From NCBI GenBank assembly GCA_021209875.1, contig JAGYVD010000003.1, forward strand, positions 4,960,001 to 5,024,000: a stretch of DNA of 64,000 nt, written 5' to 3'. Below, in pieces: positions 13,367 to 22,370 of the stretch. The first letter of the stretch is position 1. Each line of letters begins with the position of its first letter. Made by a program: the position numbers and the translations under genes. The notes under the pieces are model-generated. The model was not told the DNA's origin, made no database searches, and worked only from the letters and a program-made list of their open reading frames with translations. Origin of the DNA: Rosellinia necatrix. Lineage: Eukaryota; Ascomycota; Sordariomycetes; Xylariales; Xylariaceae.

Positions 13367-13440
13367 GTCGCCATCTCTAAGTTGCCATCTGAGTTGCCAT
13401 ATAAGTTGTCATCCGAGTTGCCATCCGGGTTGCCATCCGT
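13367..13440. repeat. Degenerate 12-bp tandem repeat in the CDF gene promoter
   Basis: Six imperfect copies of a unit close to GAGTTGCCATCC. They end about 225 bp before the transporter ATG. A second short tandem array, an 8-bp TTCGCCCG unit, occupies 13,627-13,663 directly before the ATG. Confidence 0.8.
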
Positions 13441-13665
13441 CATATACTTTATATACTTCCCCGGCCGGAACGTTGGTCCATAGCGCGAATCATCATCGTG
13501 CGTGTTGGGGTTCTCTCACCCCATTGGATCGAAACATTCTCTTTGGTATAAAAGCCAAGAAATAAGAACGAACAAGAACAAAAAACACAAACATCTCGCG
13601 AATCACATCACTCCGTCTGTTCACCCATTCGCCCGTTCGCCCGTTCGCCCGTCCGCCCGTCCGCT

Positions 13666-15435
13666 ATGTCTCTAGACAATAAGCGCGCTATACAGGCGTC
13701 CAGCTCCCCCCCTTCGCGCCGCAGCCGCAGTCCCTTCCACAGGGGCGGCTTTCTCCGCAACCATGACGAACACCCTCGCCAAGGCGCCCTCACCCAGCTC
13801 CTCAGGAATCGCTCTCACCAATCTCTCCACAACTACGGCAGCTCCTGGCGGGGCGGGGTTGCGGTCCACGATGACGAGGAGGCCCTGCTCGCCCACTCCC
13901 TGTCCTCCCATGGGTTCGATGGCGAGGACGAACATCGCCGGTCACAAGCCGACGAGCGTCGCCTCAGCCAGATCCTGAATAGTGACCCTGTGCGGTCCAT
14001 GCGACTGATTGGCAACTCAAACCCCCGGTACAACTGGGAGCGATATTGGAAGACGGAAGAGGATCTGAGCACACTCAAGAAGCCCATACGCGAATACTAC
14101 GAACGCACCAACTACTTGATCCAACAGTACCGATACATTGACCGTCTGCTCGACAGCAGTCTCCCCCATGACTTGCTCAACGAGTATAATAACCTACCCC
14201 ACAGCTCGTTCAAGGGCGTCGTGGTCCCCGAGACCATCTCGGAGGAGACCGGAAGTTTGCCCAAGTCCATTTCAATCCCCGCCAATAGCAGGCCATCAGA
14301 CGACGATTTAGCCTCTGCCGGCGCAAGCCCTACCCTCGAATTCCAGGGTGGTTCCCTCGGATCTGACGGAAACCCTACAGCGCGGGCCGGGGCCATTTCA
14401 AAGAGGGTTAAGCGAACACCTAAGGACATATATCGGCCTACCGAGACAACGCCGCTATTTAACAATGAGGAGGACGAGGAGCACGGCCCATCAAAGCCCG
14501 AGATTCCCTGGCTCGATGATGAAGATGAGGACGTAGATAGCACCTCGCCTATCGTCACCTTGGCCATTTATGTCAACTTTACCGCCAACTTTCTGCTGCT
14601 CGCCGGAAAGATTGCCGTCATGCTCTCGGTCTCGTCCATGTCCGTGCTGGCGAGTTTAGTCGACGCGGTCCTCGATTTCTTGTCTACCGTCATCGTCTGG
14701 ACAACAACGGTCCTGATATCCCGCCAGGACCAATACAAGTATCCTGTCGGTAGGCGGCGCCTCGAACCTCTGGGCGTGCTCGTATTCTCCGTCATCATGA
14801 TCACGTCGTTTGTACAGGTTGCGCTACAATCTACCGAGCGACTGGCATCGCCAAACCACGAGATCATCGAACTTGGTACCCCCGCCCTCATCCTCATGGT
14901 CAGCACTGTTGTGATAAAAGGTCTCTGCTGGATCTGGTGCCGCCTGGTGAAGAACTCAAGTGTGCAGGCCTTGGCCGCCGACGCCATGACCGATGTGATA
15001 TTTAACACGGGATCCATCCTATTCCCTATCGTCGGTTTCTACTTTAAAATATGGTGGCTCGATGCGCTAGGCGGTCTGCTGCTCTCCCTAGTTGTCATCA
15101 CCAACTGGTCCGAGACCTCGCTACAGCATATCAAGAACCTATCCGGCTTCTCTGCCACCGCCGATCAGCGCAACGTGCTTCTGTACCTCACCATGCGCTT
15201 CGCCAAGACAATCCGCCAGATCCAGGGCATTCAAGCCTACCATGCCGGCGACAAGCTCAACGTCGAGGTCGACATTATCCTGGACGAATCCACGACCCTG
15301 CGAGACTCTCACGACCTCAGCGAGAGTTTGGGGTACGTGCTCGAGTCCGTACCGATCGTGGACCGCGCCTTTGTCCATGCCGACTACGCGAGTTACAACT
15401 TCCCCACTCATATGGAGCAGCAGCAGAGCGGATGA
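13666..15435 (+). CDS. Cation diffusion facilitator, manganese-type
   Basis: Single exon of 589 residues. CDF proteins exchange a divalent metal for protons across an internal or plasma membrane. Residues 1-300 are a cytosolic, Ser-rich and acidic extension. It includes the conserved-looking block NPRYNWERYWKTEEDL and a TPLF motif, features common in fungal members. From about residue 300 come six predicted membrane helices and a C-terminal cytosolic dimer domain ending at DYASYNFP. The metal site in TM2 is D333-A-V-L-D337 and in TM5 D439-A-M-T-D443. DxxxD in both helices is the mark of the Mn-CDF branch, whereas zinc members have HxxxD. This points to Mn(II) export or sequestration, with Fe possible. 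There is no intron. The ATG directly follows a CG-rich 8-bp repeat. Confidence 0.93.
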   Translation: MSLDNKRAIQASSSPPSRRSRSPFHRGGFLRNHDEHPRQGALTQLLRNRSHQSLHNYGSSWRGGVAVHDDEEALLAHSLSSHGFDGEDEHRRSQADERRLSQILNSDPVRSMRLIGNSNPRYNWERYWKTEEDLSTLKKPIREYYERTNYLIQQYRYIDRLLDSSLPHDLLNEYNNLPHSSFKGVVVPETISEETGSLPKSISIPANSRPSDDDLASAGASPTLEFQGGSLGSDGNPTARAGAISKRVKRTPKDIYRPTETTPLFNNEEDEEHGPSKPEIPWLDDEDEDVDSTSPIVTLAIYVNFTANFLLLAGKIAVMLSVSSMSVLASLVDAVLDFLSTVIVWTTTVLISRQDQYKYPVGRRRLEPLGVLVFSVIMITSFVQVALQSTERLASPNHEIIELGTPALILMVSTVVIKGLCWIWCRLVKNSSVQALAADAMTDVIFNTGSILFPIVGFYFKIWWLDALGGLLLSLVVITNWSETSLQHIKNLSGFSATADQRNVLLYLTMRFAKTIRQIQGIQAYHAGDKLNVEVDIILDESTTLRDSHDLSESLGYVLESVPIVDRAFVHADYASYNFPTHMEQQQSG

Positions 15436-16034
15436 GTCGTGAACGTGGTCGGTCATTCTTTCGAATCGGTCCTCGCATGGGGGATTGGGTGAGAAAGAGT
15501 GCAGATGTAGTAGACTGGTCGCAGAACGAACTGTCGTTGGATATAAAAAGCAGTTTTGTGCCAGGAATAGAGTGGCTGCCGGCAAGTATGATTAGCGGCG
15601 GTCGAGAAACAGGCCCGCTCCGTACGCGGCTTGCTTCTTCTCACCATCACCATAGCGATCGCATTGCTATTAGTATTGTCGAGATCGGCAGCGTGAATGA
15701 GTGTTAGCGCTAAACCCTTTTAGGTATACCAACGTCACCTCTCTGCTGAGGGACCGGCGGTCAGCATGAGTGTAGAGCGGCCAGACAGATGATGCTCCTC
15801 AGTTGATTAGTGAGTTCCATTAGTTATCGCCATAGCATAGCCCGTTCCTGGGGCATTGGCGGTTTTCAGTGTGTTGGCTTCGATAGGTTCGTAGACGCCC
15901 CTCGCAGCCTGTGTTTTTAGAGAGACATAGTTATCACGGCCCGCATTCCGTTGGCAACATGAGAATAAAATGAATAAAATATGTGCCAATTTAACTTTCA
16001 TGTCCGTCTCTCTCTCTCTCTTTCCTTTGTTTAG
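15436..16034. other. Convergent intergenic region
   Basis: Tail-to-tail spacer between the CDF gene and the minus-strand membrane-protein gene. It contains AATAAA-like sequences near 15,960-15,980 and a short (TC)n run near 16,010. No gene is seen. Confidence 0.5.
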
Positions 16035-17660
16035 TTAGGCTGCCTTCCACGCCAGGTAGACCTGGAGCGCGCCCTCGACGCTCTGTATGATGCCGAAGAA
16101 GATGGTGACGAGGAAGACGAGGATGGCGACCCAGAAGGTGTACCACTGGACGCCGTTGCGGCGGTCGAACCACCACTGCGACAGCGTGCGCGGCCGCGAC
16201 TCGTCGAGGGCCTGCTTCAGGATGACGAGCCGGTCGTTCCAGTAGCCGAAGTTCTCGAACCGCCGCTCGTGCGTCTTGAGGCTCCCGCACTCGGCCAGCA
16301 GGGGGTCCAGCCCGTGCTCCGCGATTTGCGACCGCAGCCACGCCCGCGTCCCGCCGTCGTTCTGCGGCAGCAGGAGCGAGAGCGTCCGCAGCGTCTCGTC
16401 GACGAAGCCGGGCGGGAACATCTGATGTTGGACTCTATGGATATAGTGTTAGGTGACGAGCCGATGGAGGGAGGGAGGAAGCGAAAAAGGGGGGGGAAGG
16501 GAAGGTGGCCAGGGCAATAATAAAAACAACGACAAAGGGCAAACAAACGTACGTTCTTTGAAACCTGAGGAAGGCGACGCAGTCAAAGAGGAAGACGGCG
16601 CCGTCGTCGTCGACGAGGCGCAGGTGGTCGGCGAGGTCGCGGGTCCAGCGGACGCGCACGCCGCCGATCTTGCGCAGGTTGAGGGCCGTGAGCATGCCAC
16701 CGATCTGCGGCCTGTCGGGGTGCAGCCGGGTCGTCCCGTCCGGGGCGAAGTGGCGCTCGGCGAACGCCCGCAGGCTGCCCGCGTCCCAGCGCCGCGGCGC
16801 CCCCGGCCCGTCCGTGCCCAGCGGCGGCGACCCCACGCCCACCATGAGCAGGAGCCGCGAGCAGAGGTCCAGCGACCTGTCGACCGCCGCCGCCGCCGCC
16901 GCCGCGGTAGCGGCGGTAGGGTTGCTATCGCTACTACTATTTGGCGTGCTACCGCCGAGACCCCCCTGTGATGACGACGACGGCGACGACGCGTCCCGGT
17001 GCAGGGCATCCCGCTCGTGGTCCGCCTGGATCCGGGATGCGATCTCGATCACGTCGGCGTGTGTCGACACCGACACGTGCCGGCCGCCGTCCAGGAGGAA
17101 CTTCTGGCATTGGGACGAGTAATCTAGGCAGTCTCCCGTGAGTGGATGGATACCCAATGCTGGGACGTACTAATTCATTATTATAAAAGACGACCACAAC
17201 TCACTACGAGAAGAGAATTAGACTTTTATTGTATTTTTATTTTTAGTTTATTTTATGGTGCTGGAGTCGGCGACGTCGGTGGTTTGTCTCTTGTACGTAC
17301 CAGTTGAAATAAACGTGCATGCAGCGGATATCTTCTTTGGTTGGAGTGGCAGAACCCCATAACCTGCCGAGGAGCTCATCTCTCGTGAAGTCATTTAGAC
17401 TCGTTAATGGAGTGGCTAGTCGCACATTCATGATAATACAAGGCTGTTATACAATGACGACTAATCGGAGACTCAAATACCTAGATAAACAGTCATTACT
17501 GGTAGAGAAATATGAATAAAACAGAAGAAGACATCATCGCCTTCCAATTGAAGCCTAGTATAAACAAAGGCTTGTCTACGTACGTACCGTGGTTGGTAAC
17601 TGCGGCCTCCCACTTGGAGGCCGTGGCGCAGTTGAGGGAGGCAGGGGTGCCTATGCACAT
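16035..17660 (-). CDS. Uncharacterised fungal protein with C-terminal membrane anchor
   Basis: Four exons on the minus strand: 17660-17580, 17443-17297, 17169-16553 and 16434-16035. Together they encode 414 residues in one frame. Intron 2 uses GTACAA and ATTAG; intron 3 uses GTACGT and CATAG. The intron 1 donor is less certain because GTAC is tandemly repeated there; GTAGAC was chosen because it keeps frame. The soluble part carries blocks such as ALGIHPLTGDCLDYSSQCQK and DGGRHVSVSTHADV, an Ala-rich linker near the middle, then HQMFPPGFVDETLRTL. The last 36 residues hold one hydrophobic helix (YTFWVAILVFLVTIFFGII) preceded by basic RR and ending QVYLAWKAA. This tail style recurs in many fungal proteins of unknown role and fits a tail-anchored or single-pass protein. 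No catalytic motif is recognised. It is divergent from the protease-like gene next door. Confidence 0.75.
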
Positions 17661-17895
17661 AAGCGCTGCAGGATCTCAGCTGCGGTACCAATAATGGACC
17701 TGCTTATGTATGTATTTTTATGTGCCCTGCGCCATAGGTCCAGTAGCTGGAAATGGAAGGCGGGGTGTGGCCTCAGGCGTATTATATATGTATTAATGAT
17801 ACCCTAGATCGTTCGTGGCACACATCTTTTACTCACATCCAAAGCAAACTCCAAGAGTGCAACATGCCAATGAGTGTGGGTCGACAGCCTCCTCC
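17661..17895. promoter_or_regulatory. Short shared region between two divergent uncharacterised genes
   Basis: Only 235 bp separate the two start codons, so both promoters must lie here or inside 5' exons. A TATATA-containing stretch occurs near 17,783-17,790. Co-expression is an inference from the layout. Confidence 0.45.
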
Positions 17896-20655
17896 ATGAT
17901 GCCGAACTTTCTTCGGCCCCAGACGTTCCCTTACGCGAGTTCCTCTACAGGGCCGTATCGGGGACTTCTCGTCCGAAAATACCCTTGCTGGGACGCCAGA
18001 GGCCCCGCGAGAGACCTTTTTATGGGCGAGATTGCCGGAAAGATCAAGGAGTGCCTAGAACAGTGCCTGTTAGAATCGAATTCATTTGTTGGTTTCTCCT
18101 TGTTTATGGTGGGTAAATTGCCAGAGAAGACCAAACCGACAATTATGATCGTCTCAGATGATAAGATACGCCGGAAGGCAGCCTTCCAGACTATCAAGTC
18201 TAGGAATATCATGAGCAGCTACCCGGGCTTCGAAATAGGACACTGCTCCGTTGCGGCCGAGTTTGAGGACCTGCGGCCGCTTGGGTTATCTACTACCTCG
18301 TCTGATGCATCATCGGCTTCATTAACAGCGTCGTTTGACCCGGGACCTTCGAGTGATCACTGTAGTGAATGGGAAGAGAATGAAGAAGAGGAAGTGGAAG
18401 AGGAGGGTGAACCTGGGGTGGATATTTTGACCCTGTTATCGACAGAGGTGTGTGCCTTCGGCTTCCCAAGAGGGACGGAACCTGCTCGGCTGCACTTCCA
18501 CACCTCACCGAAGTTGCATTCACATTCGCGGGATTCAGCATCCGCCACCTGTGGCGGCCTGTTTCGATTCGAAAATGGAATTTACACTCTCACTATGGCC
18601 CACGCTATTCTCCCGGCTCGCCACACGACCGCGAGCCCGAAACCGGCGGCCAGCGAGGAATCAAGTTCGTCGGATGATTTTGAGATCACCGGGATGGACG
18701 ATTGGGACGATGACGACGGAGATGTCAAAACTCTGACCGCCATTACAAGTCCTGGGAGCAGAAGTGCATCCGAGTTTTCTGATTCGGAGGAGAGCCTGCT
18801 CAAACGTTACGATTCGCAAATGTCGTCTGAGATAGGCACCCGAACCCGCCGTAGCACTGGTCCGCCTATAATTTATCAAGAAGACTCCGACTTAGACAGA
18901 GATATCTACGCTCAAGAGAACGAAGACGAAGACGAAGGCGAAGACGAGGAGGAGGAGGATAGAATCGAAGGCTGTGAGTGGGTTGGGTCGGTCGTTGCGG
19001 TCGATCAAATACTTGACATTGCCGTGATCAAAATTACGCCAGGCATATCTGCAACTGGCCCCTCGTATGTGTCTCCGGGTATGGTAATGGATATAAATCA
19101 TTATCTACGCGCAGATTCACCCGCCAACGGAGGCTTAAACGATACTTCTATCGTTATAAAAACCACACACCGTAGTAGACATCGCGGCCAACGATCTCTG
19201 ACGCCCTTCTATACCCGGTTACCCGGTACAAGCACATTCCTCGAGCTGTTCAGTGCAAACGTACACGCCCCAATTCGTCAGGGCGATAGCGGGAGCTGGG
19301 CGTTTAACGAAGCGGGGGAGCTTGTCGGTTTTGTCGTAGCCGGAAACCTCGAGACTGGCTCATGTCTATTGCTCCCCGCCAAATCTGCTCTGACATCGAT
19401 TTATTCACTTCTTCTTAGCCGGGAGGAGCCCGTGAGAGTTCGGCCGCCGATAGCTCTATCCCAAGCTGCCTCCCCGGCGATAATGTTCGGTAGTATGCGA
19501 GATGATGACGATGCAACTGTCGCAAGTAGCGTACCTCCCCCTAGTATATTTAGCTACCGCATGGATCGTGGGACATCATCCACTCCAGCGCTGTCGACTA
19601 TTGCAGGATCCCACGAATACGAGCCGGAGAATTGGTACACACGAAGGAGCTTGCCCCGGGGTGACGCAGGGCAGACCGGCTACTTTGCGAGCAAGGGGAA
19701 TTTCCTAGAGGACCAGATTGCCAGGTTGCGGAGGGAGCTCGAGAGGGCGTGGGAAATCATAAAAGAGAAGGACGAGCAACTGCAGCGGTTCATAACCAGG
19801 GATGCCAGATACAACCCGGGCGACAAAGACGACCAACAGAGCGGCCTCAAGGCTTTGCAGCGTGAAATGGAAACGAACCGGGGCTTAATTGAAGAAGCCA
19901 GAGCGATGTGGAGGGAACAGGTCACCGCGAACGAAGTACTGAACCAAGAGAATAAAGAACTAAGAAAGGGCATATCCAAGGCCATAGAAGAAACTAATCA
20001 AGTCCACGAGATCACCAAAAAAACCCACGACCCTGGAGAGGTTGCGAAGATTTTCCCTTTCACACCTATCACTATAAGCTCCGATGACAGATTGTTGAAG
20101 ATTGCCACCAATTTGGAGTATGTCCTTTTCGATAATCCGGCCAAGGACAAGGTCAAACCGGAAGTCGAGAAAAGCAGTAGAAGCGCACTCATGAGCATCC
20201 CGCCGTTTCCCGGACCGGGGATAGCACCACGAAGCGGCGATACAACACCCCAGCTATCCGCGCCGGTGGCTCCGACACCGATTCCGCGAACCCCGACCCC
20301 GCGGACGCCGAAAAAGGAGAGGAGGATATTGAAACCTAGAAGCCGATTAAAATCGCTCCCTATGACGTTGAAAGGCCAGAGCCCTCCGCTCTCGGACATC
20401 GGAGGGGGCATCGAGACGGTAGTGGAGGTAGATGAAGAAGAAGACGAAATCAATGAGATCAGCGAGACAGGCAAACCCACGACCACAGGACTAATTGCTT
20501 CTAAATCTAGCGCACAAACCCGGCCTTTCGACAGCGGCGACCTTTTACGGGCTATAGTCCTAGACGATCCTGTTGGCGTTGATGCTCGGACGCCGAGGTC
20601 TACGACAAGGAACGACTCGCGGGAGGAAGTGAGGGATAGGGATAAGGATGGTTGA
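17896..20655 (+). CDS. Trypsin-like peptidase-fold protein with coiled coil
   Basis: Single-exon frame of 919 residues from the first ATG at 17,896. The open frame continues upstream to a GTG at 17,815, which is unlikely as a eukaryotic start. Residues 1-130 form an unidentified, apparently ordered domain (RGLLVRKYPCWDARGPARDL; KPTIMIVSDDKIRR). After an acidic stretch comes a chymotrypsin-like layout: TMAHAIL with His236, QILDIAVIKI with Asp374, and QGDSGSWAF with Ser465, followed by GELVGFVVAG. A long acidic insert separates His and Asp. Residues about 600-712 look like a coiled coil (EDQIARLRRELERAWEIIKE). The tail is Pro/Thr-rich, then acidic. No signal peptide is visible, so it is probably cytosolic. 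The triad appears complete, so proteolysis is possible. I know of no assigned role. Confidence 0.8.
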   Translation: MMPNFLRPQTFPYASSSTGPYRGLLVRKYPCWDARGPARDLFMGEIAGKIKECLEQCLLESNSFVGFSLFMVGKLPEKTKPTIMIVSDDKIRRKAAFQTIKSRNIMSSYPGFEIGHCSVAAEFEDLRPLGLSTTSSDASSASLTASFDPGPSSDHCSEWEENEEEEVEEEGEPGVDILTLLSTEVCAFGFPRGTEPARLHFHTSPKLHSHSRDSASATCGGLFRFENGIYTLTMAHAILPARHTTASPKPAASEESSSSDDFEITGMDDWDDDDGDVKTLTAITSPGSRSASEFSDSEESLLKRYDSQMSSEIGTRTRRSTGPPIIYQEDSDLDRDIYAQENEDEDEGEDEEEEDRIEGCEWVGSVVAVDQILDIAVIKITPGISATGPSYVSPGMVMDINHYLRADSPANGGLNDTSIVIKTTHRSRHRGQRSLTPFYTRLPGTSTFLELFSANVHAPIRQGDSGSWAFNEAGELVGFVVAGNLETGSCLLLPAKSALTSIYSLLLSREEPVRVRPPIALSQAASPAIMFGSMRDDDDATVASSVPPPSIFSYRMDRGTSSTPALSTIAGSHEYEPENWYTRRSLPRGDAGQTGYFASKGNFLEDQIARLRRELERAWEIIKEKDEQLQRFITRDARYNPGDKDDQQSGLKALQREMETNRGLIEEARAMWREQVTANEVLNQENKELRKGISKAIEETNQVHEITKKTHDPGEVAKIFPFTPITISSDDRLLKIATNLEYVLFDNPAKDKVKPEVEKSSRSALMSIPPFPGPGIAPRSGDTTPQLSAPVAPTPIPRTPTPRTPKKERRILKPRSRLKSLPMTLKGQSPPLSDIGGGIETVVEVDEEEDEINEISETGKPTTTGLIASKSSAQTRPFDSGDLLRAIVLDDPVGVDARTPRSTTRNDSREEVRDRDKDG

Positions 20656-22370
20656 TAAATGGAGGGCGCTCTGCATTGCCGAAATTGTAGCTTACTTTAG
20701 GTACCTACGGAGACCCGTAAATAAGCAAGCAAGCACGCGTTACTTAGATCTGTTTTTCGAACAATTATACACGTATATGTAGCGACTAGATAGAGAAGTT
20801 GTAGAAGGGATGGAGAATCAATTGACATGAAAGTCTATCATGACGGGGAACCACTTGCACCGAGCAAGCACTGTGGACCGTACCTTCCTTCCCCTACATA
20901 TAGTGAGATACAGACACAGCCACCTTCCATTTCCCTACTGCCCCCTCCCCCTCCCCCCCAATAAATGAGGTCCCTTTAGCTGTCACGATAGGATACCTAC
21001 CTAATTAAGTACGTAAGAAGAGTAAATTTATACCACCAGCTATTTGCCCTGACTAGTAGCTGATTTAGAGGACTATTAGCTGCATCAGAGTAGCGGGTAG
21101 AACGAAGATAATGAAGTAACGGATTACACGCTAACCACTGAGCTCATCGATCCCGTCCCATTTACTAGACAATCGAACTACCATAGCCCTCTATTGTCAG
21201 TAGAAGCAAGTAAGCCGCTAAGAAAAACAAAAAGGGGAAGGGGGAAGGTTGTTCGCTGTCCTCGTGGGGATTATTCCCTTGTCCCTCGACCGCCGTGTTA
21301 TACGCATAGCCGTTGTTTTTTTAAGCGCGAGACTTAAAAATAGAAGAGAGAGAAAAAGAAAATCAAAACGCCCCTTTGTCCTCGTCTAACCAAGCGTATT
21401 CAGAGACCGCGGACCGGGTTCACAACACCCTGGCTGTGGCCCGTACAACGTACGGGGAGCAGAAAGGGGTTTCCGATATCGCCTGCGTCTCCCGTAGGAC
21501 CGGGCGGCCCGTCTAAGAGATGTGTTATACGGGATCCCAGACGGGACGTGACTAGCTTTCTCGCACTGTGCCTCGACGCGGAGGAACGGGGGTGGTATAT
21601 AACCTCGCAAAAGCCCCCCCGTGGAATAGATAGAGAACTCAGGTTCGGTCCGTAGCTCGCACGCATACCACGTAAGAACAGGTAACAAGAAGTCTGATTA
21701 TCTCCAGAAGCAGCGTTGAAGTGTGCTCGGCCAGGACAACTACGCTCTTCATCAAACTCGTTAGGGATAGGGCTAGTCAAGTCAAGCCGGACACGCGGAC
21801 AGGAGAATAAAAATGCGAAGCGGTTATGATCTCTCGGGCTCAGCATATCAGGCACCGCCACCGCCGCCGCCGCCGCCGCAGAGCTCGTGCCAGTGCCCTT
21901 CGCTGCGCCAGTGCCAATACCCGCTGCATGGGCAGCATGGATTTGAGCTTCAAGTTCTCGATTTACCTACGGGTCAGTCCGAAACTCAAATATCCACGAC
22001 CAGCGGGGGCCCATCTCAAACTGAGGCCCAGGCTTCGACCCGAAGTGAACAGTAAACCAAATAGGCGTAGTTCGATACGGTTTCCTTGAATTAATGGGCC
22101 AGTTAACATTCCCTCGCAGTTTTGGGTCAGAAGAGTTTCTCTGTTGAGTGTTTAATGGGCACAGTACATATTGGCCGACTAAGACAATCAAATAATAAAC
22201 GGATGATTGAAACATACGAAGTAGTGTGATAAATAATGAATATTCAAGTTGTATAGCGACTAGTGTCTATTAGTGATATTAAAGTTGAATAGATATAAGG
22301 CGTGATCAACGCTGTGGATCGAAATCTGCTGAGAGCAACAATGACATGGTCTTGAACTTGCTGTTTTGCT
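20656..22370. other. Intergenic region without recognised gene
   Basis: Tail-to-tail spacer of 1.7 kb between the protease-like gene and STT4. A minus-strand open frame of 153 codons (21,400-21,861) has no motif and is probably chance. A tRNA D-arm-like sequence is at 21,127-21,145, and a (CCG)n run lies near 21,855. Confidence 0.5.
21127..21145 (-). other. tRNA D-arm/box-A-like remnant
   Basis: The minus strand reads GAGCTCAGTGGTTAGCGTG, very close to a tRNA D arm with its box A. No box B or anticodon arm follows within 100 bp, so it is not a tRNA gene. It could be a SINE head or pseudo-tRNA. Confidence 0.3.

Larger units (their letters stand above)
4748..13665. other. 8.9 kb gene-poor region rich in TACC/GGTA repeats
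   Basis: No open frame here has family motifs, good codon structure or joinable exons. All candidates are under about 110 codons and overlap each other in several frames. The DNA is punctuated by TACC/GGTA tetranucleotide runs (for example around 6,770, 9,660, 10,250, 12,640-12,780), homopolymer A/T runs and a 17-G run at 12,994-13,010. The last few hundred bases carry the promoter of the CDF transporter gene. Confidence 0.6.

Noticed and set aside
16453..17122. Several 150-190-codon frames opposite or beside the membrane-protein gene
   Set aside because: They are shadows of a GC-rich exon. Only the minus-strand frame joins to the other exons through good splice sites.
17815..17895. Upstream extension of the protease-like protein to a GTG
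   Set aside because: A GTG start is unlikely in a nuclear fungal gene. The first in-frame ATG is at 17,896. An unseen upstream exon remains possible.
21400..21861. 153-codon minus-strand frame
   Set aside because: No motif or splice partner. It overlaps another open frame, so it is probably chance.
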